DNA from: Microbulbifer pacificus
Lineage (GTDB): Bacteria > Pseudomonadota > Gammaproteobacteria > Pseudomonadales > Cellvibrionaceae
Reading direction: 5' to 3'
NCBI RefSeq assembly: GCF_002959965.1
Contig: NZ_PREV01000027.1
Location: forward strand, 310,001 to 374,000
Length of the DNA stretch: 64,000 bases
The notes beneath the pieces are model-generated. The model was not told the DNA's origin. It did no database searches and saw nothing but the letters and a program-made list of their open reading frames with translations. Positions within the stretch are counted from its first letter, which is position 1. The number at the start of each line of letters is the position of its first letter. Positions 27,426 to 35,188 of the stretch are shown in pieces. The position numbers and the translations under genes are program-made.

Positions 27426-28079
27426 ATGTGCAGTGTTTTCGACGTGAATGATGATGCCGGAATAGAGAGGTTCTTAGAGGAATACGGCGTACATCATCCT
27501 CAGAATATGATTTTCAAGCGACGTGTTAGGCCTACTACAGAAGTCAGCATAGTCACCGCGCGCCACGATCAGCCCGAGATTGAAAACGCCATATGGCACT
27601 TATACTTAGAGCGTGATGGTAATAGTTGGAAGCCTCACAAAAAATACTGGTCGATCAATAGTAATTGGAAGAAATTGGGACAGCGACCAGAGTACCGAAA
27701 GTCTCGCTGCCTAATCCCCGCCACTGCTTGGGTAGAATCTCAGAACGGCAAGAACCCAGTCGAATTCAGCTGGGGAGATAACTATTCTCCATTTTTCTTT
27801 TGTGGGCTGTATAAGACTTGGGGGGACACGTTGAGTTGTTCAATCATCACATTAGACGCTCATCCCGCCACTAAAAAATACCATGAAAAATCATTCCCAA
27901 TGATTGCTCCACAAGAACCGAGCTTTATCGAAGAATGGCTTTCTGGAAATGAAGACACCACATCTTTTGAACCTTTTCTTCACCCAGATATTGTTCACGG
28001 TGGAGAACCTCTAATGGTGCAGCCAGTAAAAAGGGCAACCTCTACGGAATATTCGGGAGATCGAAAAATAGTGAATTAG
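27426..28079 (+). CDS. Divergent SRAP (YedK/HMCES-like) protein
   Basis: Protein of 217 aa resembling the SOS-response-associated peptidase family, which crosslinks to abasic sites in single-stranded DNA through Cys2. Met is followed directly by Cys2, as required. The SRCLIPATAWVES stretch (residues 93-105) aligns with the RCLxPAxGFYEW core and supplies E104. YHEKSFPMIAP (H153) replaces the usual HxRMP motif. An Asn near residues 78-80 sits where the family has its catalytic Asn. The loss of GFYEW and RMP makes it unusual. SRAP genes are common on phages and plasmids, where protection or counter-defence has been suggested. Confidence 0.75.
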   Translation: MCSVFDVNDDAGIERFLEEYGVHHPQNMIFKRRVRPTTEVSIVTARHDQPEIENAIWHLYLERDGNSWKPHKKYWSINSNWKKLGQRPEYRKSRCLIPATAWVESQNGKNPVEFSWGDNYSPFFFCGLYKTWGDTLSCSIITLDAHPATKKYHEKSFPMIAPQEPSFIEEWLSGNEDTTSFEPFLHPDIVHGGEPLMVQPVKRATSTEYSGDRKIVN

Positions 28080-28100
28080 GAAGCAATTCCCAATTTATGT

Positions 28101-28424
28101 TTACGGTCTTCGATAATAGCAAGTAGGCTCCCTATCCATGAGAACGGCTATTTGTTCGTCCGTATCAATCCCCATAAGGCTATCCCTTATCTCTTGCGAT
28201 TCTTTCCATACCAATAGATCAGGATTCTCACCGCCCGTTGCAACGATGATGGAGCAGTCAAAAATTTCCCTAAGAACTGTAGTCAAAATGGCTGGGTTGA
28301 TTGCCTCAGCAGTTCTGACACAATCACTATTCAAATCAATATACCAGTATGTATAAGGTTGAATAGTGGCTCCATCTTCAGACTTGCCACGTTGTATTTC
28401 TATGTTCTGTGGATCGATTGCCAT
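28101..28424 (-). CDS. Hypothetical protein (107 aa)
   Basis: Soluble, acidic protein with no signal peptide and no family recognised. A strong ribosome site (AGGAGAG) precedes its ATG. It lies 19 nt after the stop of the coiled-coil membrane protein gene and so is the last gene of a three-gene leftward operon. An alternating hydrophobic pattern (DCSIIVATGG, LLVWKES, QIAVLM) suggests a small alpha/beta domain. Confidence 0.65.
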   Translation of the reverse strand: MAIDPQNIEIQRGKSEDGATIQPYTYWYIDLNSDCVRTAEAINPAILTTVLREIFDCSIIVATGGENPDLLVWKESQEIRDSLMGIDTDEQIAVLMDREPTCYYRRP

Positions 28425-28443
28425 TTGACGCTCTCCTGATTGA

Positions 28444-29460
28444 CTACTTTGGATTAGCAGAACTCTGCTTTATCAAATTTTTGATTTCTTGGATCAAGAA
28501 ACGATTTGGCTTGTCTGCTCCGTCTGCGTTTGAATTCGGGTTGTGACCAAACGCGTCAAGTGCTTTGTCATAAAGTTTTTGCAGCATCTCCTTATCGCTT
28601 CCATCCTTATATAGCTCTTCTACAACACTCTTATAGCCTTCAAATGATTTAGCAACTGAATGTTTATGCCTATATTCGGCGGCGAGTCTATCCCATCTGA
28701 ATGCAACTGAAGCTGCAAATCCAGATAAGGCTAATAGTGGAAAAGCGAGTAACGTCCTGATGGCTACGAATTCCAACATTGTCATTCCGGCGGGTACAGT
28801 AAATCCATTTTTTAGTGATTCATAGGCGATCCAACCCAAGGCAGAGAGGGGAATGGCGGCAAAAAGCCACGCGAACAAACTTAATCCCCCATAGGATTTC
28901 CGAGAACTATTAAAGTCATTCGAGAGGCTGGCCGTAGTAACTCTCCCTAAAAATGAGCTGGACTTTTCGATCAGCTTTTCAAGCTCAACCTGCGTATCGT
29001 AAAGTTTGCCAATTGCTCCGTTGTCCGCTTCATTGGTGTCAACACCATACAATACTTCCCTTGCGTCGTCGGCGTCGTTTGAAAGGTTTTTTACCTTGCT
29101 ACGAATTTCCTCAATCTCCTTGTAGGCCATCTCAACCTTATTTTTTGTACCTTCATTGACTTCATCGCCCTCAAGCTCAACCAAGAAAAATTCGAATCTA
29201 TCGAGAATTTCTTGCGCGCGGGTTCTTGGCTCATTAAGCTCGCTTTCAACGTCGGCAATAGCTTTTTCTCGATCAGATAGCTCTCTATCCCGAGCTTCAA
29301 GCTTTACCAATTTCTCTGAATAAGTATCAATCGTAGACTGAAGTTTCCTTAGCTTTCTTTCAGCACTATCTTCAATCTTCTTCAGCGCTCGGGTAATTCG
29401 AGCTTTTTCAGCAGGAGGAAAAAATTTAAGTACTTCTTCAACGTCTTCTGATGTATCCAT
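28444..29460 (-). CDS. Coiled-coil membrane protein, unknown
   Basis: Protein of 338 aa. Residues about 15-95 are a highly charged heptad-like coiled coil, and a second helical region spans about 110-170. Two membrane segments follow (about 194-216 and 230-255). The C-terminal 80 residues are soluble and helical. The N-terminus is probably cytoplasmic. It is the middle gene of a three-gene operon with a zinc-ribbon membrane protein before it and a 107-aa protein after it. No known family was recognised. The layout (sensor-like coiled coil plus a two-TM hairpin) would suit an envelope-acting effector, but that is speculation. Confidence 0.75.
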   Translation of the reverse strand: MDTSEDVEEVLKFFPPAEKARITRALKKIEDSAERKLRKLQSTIDTYSEKLVKLEARDRELSDREKAIADVESELNEPRTRAQEILDRFEFFLVELEGDEVNEGTKNKVEMAYKEIEEIRSKVKNLSNDADDAREVLYGVDTNEADNGAIGKLYDTQVELEKLIEKSSSFLGRVTTASLSNDFNSSRKSYGGLSLFAWLFAAIPLSALGWIAYESLKNGFTVPAGMTMLEFVAIRTLLAFPLLALSGFAASVAFRWDRLAAEYRHKHSVAKSFEGYKSVVEELYKDGSDKEMLQKLYDKALDAFGHNPNSNADGADKPNRFLIQEIKNLIKQSSANPK

Positions 29461-29487
29461 ACGTATCTAATTCTCTATTTAATTCTT

Positions 29488-29832
29488 TCAGATGCTCTCA
29501 TTCTTGCCACATGCCAGACAGTGCAAGTAACGCCCGTATCTGCCTAACTTCTGGTCAACCATGCCCCCGCATTCTGAGCAGCTTGCAGCACTACCCTTTT
29601 GCCAATTCCATAATCTGGCAAAGCTGATCCAGAAGAAGACAATAGACCCGAGAAGCAATAAGGCACCGACCCAAGGAGCAGAATTCAGACTCTGTTCCGA
29701 CAGTTTGGAAAACATTGGGATGGCTTCGAAATGGGAGGGTAATAGATTGCCCAGGACAAACATTGAAACGATAGAGCCAAGCAGCAAAGCTATAGGTAGT
29801 AGGAACAATTTGAATAACATTCGGTTTTGCAT
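29488..29832 (-). CDS. Two-TM protein with C-terminal zinc ribbon
   Basis: Protein of 114 aa. The start at 29832 is preferred over the longer frame because GGAAGA lies just upstream and the N-terminus is then a clean membrane segment. Two hydrophobic segments are at about residues 5-30 and 52-75. The C-terminus carries two CxxC pairs (CSECGG and CLACGK) separated by 18 residues, a zinc-ribbon arrangement. It is the first gene of a leftward operon with the coiled-coil membrane protein. Function unknown. Confidence 0.65.
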   Translation of the reverse strand: MQNRMLFKLFLLPIALLLGSIVSMFVLGNLLPSHFEAIPMFSKLSEQSLNSAPWVGALLLLGSIVFFWISFARLWNWQKGSAASCSECGGMVDQKLGRYGRYLHCLACGKNESI

Positions 29833-29953
29833 AGCTATTCTTCCGGGACCAATCCTTGGGGTTGTTTTTAGTTGACTCGATAGTACCAGCTCTTGGCAGG
29901 TTGTCACCATTGATGTATAACTGTATGGATGTACAGTATTCCCGGGTGCCAGA

Positions 29954-30328
29954 GTGTCAGACCATAGAATCCAGATTGATGACCTCAAAATGATCATTTC
30001 CCTTGAGCAGGGCTGTTACTCGATATGCGTTCTGATTGGTGGCTGTCGTACTTATTGCTATGAAAAGAGCTTGGGGCTTAGAAAAGCTCTCCAAATGGCA
30101 ATTCTGGAAGCGAGAGGACGGGCTACAGCTTGGCATAGCATTCAGGTTGATGGTGAACCACTCAGAATCCGGCGTATCACTCATGTATCAGGTCAGTATT
30201 ACTATGAAGTGGTGCCTATCGAACTGCGGCAAATGATCAGCGCTAGCTTGATGATTAAAAGCGGCAGGGGGCTAAGGGAAGAGATTCAGGGCAGGGTAAG
30301 GCACTGCCGAGCTATCCAAGCAGGTTGA
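29954..30328 (+). CDS. Hypothetical protein (up to 124 aa)
   Basis: Reading frame with a GTG start at 29954. An internal ATG at 29990 is an alternative, and neither has a good ribosome site. The product is soluble, with two Cys near the N-terminus (CYSICVLIGGC) and a basic C-terminus. No family was recognised. It is divergent from the zinc-ribbon operon. The codon pattern is plausible, but this is one of the less certain genes of the element. Confidence 0.45.
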   Translation: MSDHRIQIDDLKMIISLEQGCYSICVLIGGCRTYCYEKSLGLRKALQMAILEARGRATAWHSIQVDGEPLRIRRITHVSGQYYYEVVPIELRQMISASLMIKSGRGLREEIQGRVRHCRAIQAG

Positions 30329-30653
30329 GCCAGATAAAAAAGGGCCAGCGATAAAGCCAGCCCATTAAGAATTTACCATTTTGAAACTATCCGCGATCCA
30401 TGACGGATAGCCAGATGCTAATTGCTTACTGGCCATGTGTCGATCACAAGCTATTACGGCTGAATTGAAGGTCGCAAGATTATAAAAAGGCGACGATCAC
30501 TTTGGGAGAGGCGAATAGCCGGAAGACCACTAAACAACCAAACTGTAAAGAAGCGTAAAATATGCTTGCAAAGTCAGCAATTTTCATGCTAGGCATTGAC
30601 AAACACCCGGAATTCGTGGTAATATAAAGAATAAGTTATCAGATTTATCTGCG

Positions 30654-30748
30654 TTTTTATTTACATCTATATTTTTTGATGCCCCATGGGCCGCTCCCGC
30701 GGTTTGCTTACGCGAAAGGGCATCAAAAAATATAGATGTAAATAAAAA
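30654..30748. repeat. 31-bp perfect inverted repeat
   Basis: Left arm 30654-30684 and right arm 30718-30748 are exact reverse complements. Each has an AT-rich outer part and a GATGCCC/GGGCATC inner end. The 33-nt loop is GC-rich and contains a smaller CCGC/GCGG hairpin. The outer arm ends (TTTTTATTT) would also give a T-rich tail to a transcript. The length and perfection are unusual for a simple terminator. Confidence 0.9.
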
Positions 30749-30971
30749 CAATCAATCCATTCCCTGCTCAAATCCAACTTACTAACTTTTAACTTAATTA
30801 TTTTAAATAGTTGAGGCAGATTTCTGTTGTCTGTCTACAGCTCAATGAATTAGCCCAGCTGAGAACCCCTCTCCACTCAGACAACTTTAAGACGCTCTAC
30901 TCTTCTTTACTTCGGGGAGCCAGTTGTGGGTGCTGATCATCCTTGGAAACGTCGAGTTGGTGTTTCCCTTT

Positions 30972-30999
30972 AGGCGGTCTGCGCGACTGCCTCTTTTTA
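30972..30999 (+). terminator. Rho-independent terminator in leader region
   Basis: Stem GGCGGTC/GACTGCC with one G-T wobble and a 5-nt loop, followed by TCTTTTTATT. No open reading frame ends nearby, so it may end a short untranslated RNA beginning after the 31-bp inverted repeat, or act as an attenuator before the gene at 31120. Confidence 0.65.
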
Positions 31000-31119
31000 T
31001 TCTAAGAATTCACACAACCACAGTGAATACAGCCGGTACTGGATTCTCCTTATCCTTTTGCCAGTGCCGGGCTTATTAACTCAAAAGGGATAAATATAAA
31101 TTTCAAAAAAGGAAAATTT

Positions 31120-31614
31120 ATGAAATATCATTTTAACTCTCAAACACGCGACGTTAGCGTAGCCGAATACTTCGCCCAGAACGGAGCCGATTGGAAAGGT
31201 ATCCGCTTGCAGATTCAGAACATTCTACGTAACGGCAATGCCATTCAGGTTAAGTTTGCCAGTTCTGTGCAATCTATCCCCGGCAATAAATATTCACTTA
31301 TTACAAACAAAATTCTCACTGGGCCTTCGTACATTAAGTTCAGCCTCAACAAAGAAGAGGTAGACACCATCAAAACATTTGTAGAAGACGAAGATATTAT
31401 CGTTATAGATAAAGCTGTAGACCGCGATAGGCAAATTTTGCATGTAACCTTCACTCGCTCATCTCTTATTAAAAGTCAGCTGGAGACTTTGGAACCGCTG
31501 ATTCGACAGGATTATGAGTATCTAACCGCTATGGAAGAGAAGCGAAAGCAAGAGCAGCAAGCAAAAGAAGATACCTGCCTATCTATCGAAGAGCTGGAAG
31601 CGTTATTCAACTAA
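31120..31614 (+). CDS. Hypothetical protein (164 aa)
   Basis: Predicted soluble protein. AAAAGGAAAA lies just before the ATG. The N-terminal half shows mixed beta/alpha periodicity, and the C-terminus is a charged helix (EEKRKQEQQAKED) ending in the short acidic motif SIEELEALFN, which resembles peptide motifs used to bind a partner such as a sliding clamp or another replication protein (speculative). It is followed 12 nt later by another small gene in the same direction. No family was recognised. Confidence 0.7.
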   Translation: MKYHFNSQTRDVSVAEYFAQNGADWKGIRLQIQNILRNGNAIQVKFASSVQSIPGNKYSLITNKILTGPSYIKFSLNKEEVDTIKTFVEDEDIIVIDKAVDRDRQILHVTFTRSSLIKSQLETLEPLIRQDYEYLTAMEEKRKQEQQAKEDTCLSIEELEALFN

Positions 31615-31626
31615 GAGGAGAGCAAC

Positions 31627-31857
31627 ATGATTAATTATCAAGAATTAAACAAACACTTAATCGAAGGTAAGCAAGAGCTTTTTGAAGATGAAGAACCGGA
31701 GCAGTGGGATGCTTTCGAAAGCCACAAAATAAAACAGGAGGATGACATATTATCTGAAATCTTGAGAATGAAGACTGAAGTGAGACAGGAGCGGGAACAG
31801 AGGTATAAAGCCAAGAAATCTGCAGAGCGCACTGCCGCCATAGCTAAGTTCCTGTGA
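31627..31857 (+). CDS. Small acidic helical protein (76 aa)
   Basis: Preceded by AAGAGGAGAG, a strong ribosome site, 12 nt after the previous stop. The product is highly charged: an acidic first half (ELFEDEEPEQWDAFES) and a basic C-terminal helix (RQEREQRYKAKKSAERTAA). No membrane segment and no recognised family. Probably translated with the 164-aa gene before it. A terminator follows at 31976. Confidence 0.65.
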   Translation: MINYQELNKHLIEGKQELFEDEEPEQWDAFESHKIKQEDDILSEILRMKTEVRQEREQRYKAKKSAERTAAIAKFL

Positions 31858-31975
31858 TCAAAAGATAACCAATAATTCTTATTGTATATCGATTTAAAAA
31901 TAAGCTCTCGAAAATGGCATGTTAGAAAATTACAAGTCTCGACTTTCTATATTTTCGCTTGTACATTGCGCGAGT

Positions 31976-31997
31976 CGGACAACTGAGTCCGTTTTTT
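31976..31997 (+). terminator. Rho-independent terminator
   Basis: Stem CGGAC/GTCCG, loop AACTGA, then six T. It ends the two small genes at 31120-31857. The 31858-32159 gap holds only this and the next terminator, and the roughly 115 nt between them could encode a small RNA. Confidence 0.75.
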
Positions 31998-32110
31998 ATT
32001 TTGTTTATTTTTAATTTAGCCAAACCAATGGTGACGCCTATAGCAGAGTGAATTAGTGTAACTACACAGCGCCAATCTTGCGCCAGTACCCTACATTCAG
32101 AATCTATAGG

Positions 32111-32130
32111 CCGCTATGAGCGGTTTTTTT
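32111..32130 (+). terminator. Rho-independent terminator before RHH-like gene
   Basis: Stem CCGCT/AGCGG with loop ATG, followed by seven T. It lies 30 nt upstream of the ribosome site of the 65-aa gene, so it could be an attenuator for the replication gene pair as well as the end of a small RNA. Confidence 0.75.
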
Positions 32131-32163
32131 ACGTCTGAAATTTATGAAGGAGGATTCTAATGA

Positions 32164-32361
32164 ATGCGAAATAACGAAAAACTTCAAAAGCTGAATGTCT
32201 ATATCAAGCAAAACTTTATGCCACTAATCAACCGGCACTTAGATAAACACGAACTCACAACGAGTGAATTTATGAATATTGCAATTGAACACTATCTCAA
32301 TCACAACGTACATAGCATGCAGGAGGAAAAGTTTGAACCAAGAGATCGTAACACCAAATAA
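32164..32361 (+). CDS. Small ribbon-helix-helix-like protein (65 aa)
   Basis: Protein of 65 aa. The second half, HELTTSEFMNIAIEHYLNHN, looks like the two-helix part of a ribbon-helix-helix DNA-binding protein, as in plasmid copy-control or Arc/MetJ-like regulators. GGAGG (32149-32153) lies 10 nt before this ATG and only 6 nt before an earlier ATG at 32160, which reads four codons (MNAK) and stops. The two starts overlap in different frames, so the tetrapeptide could regulate translation. The end overlaps the start of the next gene by 29 bp, suggesting coupling. Confidence 0.65.
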   Translation: MRNNEKLQKLNVYIKQNFMPLINRHLDKHELTTSEFMNIAIEHYLNHNVHSMQEEKFEPRDRNTK

Positions 32362-33757
32362 TAATATTTCTGTAGATCGCAAAAACTATTGGAAATCCCG
32401 TCCCTCAAGAAGCCGGAAAGCCAAAACTTACTGGCATAGTGAAGAAAACAGTCTTTGGCTCCACGAGATGACCTACACAGGTGATCAAGAGCATTTAGAT
32501 TCCCTTCTGTCTCATACATTCTGTTCAGTTGGGATTACATCGCCAACAAGAAAGCAGATTAGAACACTGGAACAATTACTGCTGAATTTACTACGTATAG
32601 AAGATAGATATCCGGATAAGTGTCTGCGTATCTTGATGGACAACAAGCACAACGACCCAGAAACCTTTCAATTTAGAATCTTTCGATGCTCTGGCTGGGT
32701 GTTACAGCCTTTGGTCTATTCACTGGCTGATCATGGAATCATCGACCTTAGAAAGGGCTCTGTAGAAGATGGTAAGGCAGAAGCCACGAAGATAAAACTG
32801 ATTACAAAGGAGTTCGAGGACTTTCTTGATTGTAAAAATTTGAAGTGTATTCAGCCCCCACAAGTTGCTTTTAAAAAGAAAGGTAAACTTTGTGTTCCTG
32901 ATTTTTCAGTTAACACAAAACAGTACGGGAGTAAGATTATTGAGGATTACAATAATTTACTCTCAAGAGTGGTGGTTTCCTGCAAGGGTGTCGTGATTGA
33001 AGATGCTCAGAAACACTACACAATTGAGGATTCTCAAAAGTATTACACCAGAAAGTTTAAAGACGACACCTTTTCATCTGGTGGACGCTTGTACGCGGGC
33101 TGGCAATCACTGATCCACTCTGAATACCGTTCTGATATTCGAATCGATGGGGTTGAGACAAGAGAGATAGACATTCGATCATGTGATTTGATGCTGAATT
33201 ATGCTCGCTTAGGGTTGGATGTAACCACAGAAACAGAGGATCTTTACTATTGTGATTTGCTCGAACCTGTCTGGCACTATCCAGAAGCACGGAAGCTGAC
33301 AAAGAACGTTATTGTTACGGCCTTAAACATGAAATCAAGAAGCCGTAAAGCGTTGGTTAACCAGATTTACAACACTGTCATTAATCCAGTTAAGAAGAGT
33401 AAGAAAGACAAGTCTGATCAATGGTCTACCTTTATCATTGAAATGTATCGGCGAAGTACTGGAAAGGACGTAACACTGAAAGAGATCATTGCGGCAATTC
33501 TTGATAAGCACAATGCGATAGAACAGTTTCTCGGTCATGGTGACACTTGGCATATATCCCAGCACACAGAATCAAACATTATTATGGACGTCATTCAGTT
33601 TGGTGTTGAAAATGAGATTGCAATCTTAACTATCCACGACGGTGTTGTGTGCGAGGTAGAAGATGTAGAGACGATTAAACAGGTATGGATTCAGGCAATC
33701 ATCAAGCATACAGGTGTTGATTTTAAGCATCCTGAAAGATTGTTGAGTGTAAACTAG
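32333..33757 (+). CDS. Putative replication protein with family-A polymerase-like motifs
   Basis: Protein of about 474 aa. The TTG at 32333 is chosen because AGGAGG lies 6 nt upstream. The C-terminal half has RLYAGWQSL, then EIDIRSCDLMLNY (D280), which resembles polymerase motif A (DxSxxxxR). RKLTKNVIVTALNM (R320, K324) resembles the O-helix RxxxK of motif B. ILTIHDGVVCEV (HDG, 435-437) resembles the HD of motif C. This matches the layout of a divergent family-A DNA-polymerase palm. It follows an RHH-like gene and an inverted-repeat region, so it probably replicates the element. The second catalytic Asp is not certain, and the assignment rests on short motifs. Confidence 0.6.
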   Translation: MNQEIVTPNNNISVDRKNYWKSRPSRSRKAKTYWHSEENSLWLHEMTYTGDQEHLDSLLSHTFCSVGITSPTRKQIRTLEQLLLNLLRIEDRYPDKCLRILMDNKHNDPETFQFRIFRCSGWVLQPLVYSLADHGIIDLRKGSVEDGKAEATKIKLITKEFEDFLDCKNLKCIQPPQVAFKKKGKLCVPDFSVNTKQYGSKIIEDYNNLLSRVVVSCKGVVIEDAQKHYTIEDSQKYYTRKFKDDTFSSGGRLYAGWQSLIHSEYRSDIRIDGVETREIDIRSCDLMLNYARLGLDVTTETEDLYYCDLLEPVWHYPEARKLTKNVIVTALNMKSRSRKALVNQIYNTVINPVKKSKKDKSDQWSTFIIEMYRRSTGKDVTLKEIIAAILDKHNAIEQFLGHGDTWHISQHTESNIIMDVIQFGVENEIAILTIHDGVVCEVEDVETIKQVWIQAIIKHTGVDFKHPERLLSVN

Positions 33758-34471
33758 TTGATTGTTGCGGGTGGTGGGGGCTTTACGGCTTTCTTCCCAC
33801 CTGATCCAGACTACTGAATCTAGATGTATATCTATCTAAGTGAATCAAGCTAAATGTGCTCTTAATACAAGATCTATTCCTAAACGAATACTCTATTAAT
33901 ACTTATCGGGGAATAGATCTTGCGTTGCTTTCTCATCTTGCAGAGCAAGATTCAGACATAGCAACAAATAAGGGGGTCTATATTAATTTATCTGGACAGA
34001 ACCTTTTCTTCTTTTTTTCTTTTTTTCCCTATGTCTAAGGTTTGTTCGTTTTCTAACCGATCATAATAATAACTATAGGCAGATAGACGTAGAGACTAAA
34101 GAGCGCGTAATTGCCTACATGGTGCAAGATGGTAGTAGTGCACGGAAAGCAGAACAGTTGTTTGGATTTTCCAAATATACAGCGATAACCCTTGGAAAAA
34201 GTGTCCAACTTAGCTAACCCATATCTACCTACTGGGGTGGTGTCCAATTGCCTCCACAGCCCCTGTAAACACTGGTGATAAATAGCCAATTTCGAGTGAT
34301 CGAGCCTTAGAATTCTTTCAATAAAACACTTACTAAACTAAGTGCCAAGTTAGACATGATTCCCTTGGTGGTACGATGGTACATCTAATCATCATAGAAC
34401 TGATATTGAACCTACCTTTGAGAAATCGGACAATCTGAATCAATAGCAATGGATTGTATAGGTAGAATCAG
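33758..34471. other. Non-coding gap with inverted repeat and transposase remnant
   Basis: 714 bp with no intact gene. It contains a 13-bp perfect inverted repeat, CAAGATCTATTCC at 33868-33880 and its complement at 33910-33922, with a 29-nt spacer. A short transposase-like fragment is at 34083-34217. The T-rich run at about 34009-34026 is not linked to a good hairpin. The 60-aa and 78-aa frames here show no ribosome site or coherent composition. Confidence 0.6.
34083..34217 (+). pseudogene. Fragment resembling IS630-type transposase N-terminus
   Basis: A 44-codon fragment without a start reads IDVETKERVIAYMVQDG and then SSARKAEQLFGFSKYTA. This resembles the N-terminal helix-turn-helix of IS630-family transposases (LRERVVxxVExGxSxRxAAxxFGVSxxTA). 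It stops at 34217 with no catalytic domain after it. A chance resemblance cannot be excluded. Confidence 0.35.
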
Positions 34472-35188
34472 ATGCCACAACAAGAAAGAGCCCCAAACGC
34501 TCCCCCTGTAGCCCCTAACCCTCTTGAACTCGCCATTTATCAGTTTGAGCAGAGTGCCAAGGCATACCACAATAAATTGGCCCAGAACGCCCCTAGGGAT
34601 GAAACACCAGATCAGGCAAGGGCGAGAGAGCATGCCAGAAAGCAAGACTGGGACCACCTACAGCAACAACGTAGACACGTAGAAGTCTTGGCAGATATAC
34701 AGGCAAAGCTTGATGCCTACAGAGACGCTAACAAGTCCAAGTCTACAAGTGAACTATTGAAGGAAGATCACCACCCTACAGATAAGCTTGCCATGCATCT
34801 GACAGCCATTAGCGAGCCGAAACCAAGTAGGAATCACGATCCGCACCACATTGTTATGGGCTCAGGTCGCTGGCAGAAACCTCGAATGATGCGCTCACGT
34901 CTTAATCTGCATTTACACGGCATAGGCATAAATGACCCTATCAATGGTGTTTGGCTGCCTCGCAAGTATGAGCATAAAGGCCATTGGGCAACCCCGAAGG
35001 CACCAGCTCACAAAGAGATTCACAGATACAATTATGAAACTTGGATTGCCGATATCTTCTCATTGCCCGGACTTACTGAGCTAACTATCACAAGCCGACT
35101 CAGAGAGGTTAAAACCATGCTTAAGTTCGGTGGATACCCTGAGAAAATCACAATGCCGAAAGATGCACAATGGAAAGCAGAAGTATGA
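34472..35188 (+). CDS. AHH-type nuclease, probable toxin
   Basis: Protein of 238 aa. Residues about 121-200 carry the AHH/HNH-superfamily pattern: DPHHIVMGSG (H125, H126), LHGIGINDPINGVWLP (about residues 148-163) and HKEIHRYNYETW (H180, H184, Y187). AHH domains are the catalytic tips of bacterial polymorphic toxins. The first 115 residues are a charged helical region with no signal peptide, PAAR, Rhs or VgrG domain, so a delivery route is not visible. The stop overlaps the start of an Imm11-like gene by 19 bp, as expected for a toxin-immunity pair. Confidence 0.72.
   Translation: MPQQERAPNAPPVAPNPLELAIYQFEQSAKAYHNKLAQNAPRDETPDQARAREHARKQDWDHLQQQRRHVEVLADIQAKLDAYRDANKSKSTSELLKEDHHPTDKLAMHLTAISEPKPSRNHDPHHIVMGSGRWQKPRMMRSRLNLHLHGIGINDPINGVWLPRKYEHKGHWATPKAPAHKEIHRYNYETWIADIFSLPGLTELTITSRLREVKTMLKFGGYPEKITMPKDAQWKAEV

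Larger units (their letters stand above)
30329..31119. other. Non-coding structured region, possible origin or regulatory RNA locus
   Basis: About 790 bp without a convincing gene. It contains a 31-bp perfect inverted repeat (30654-30748), an AT-rich stretch (30770-30810), a hairpin-plus-T terminator (30972-30999), and a further imperfect hairpin (about 31031-31072) in the leader of the next gene. Placed just before small genes and a polymerase-like gene, it is a good candidate for the replication origin or a copy-control RNA of the element. That role is inference. Confidence 0.5.

Noticed and set aside
33856..34038. 60-aa plus-strand frame after the polymerase-like gene
   Set aside because: No ribosome site, and the C-terminus is a run of Phe from a T tract.
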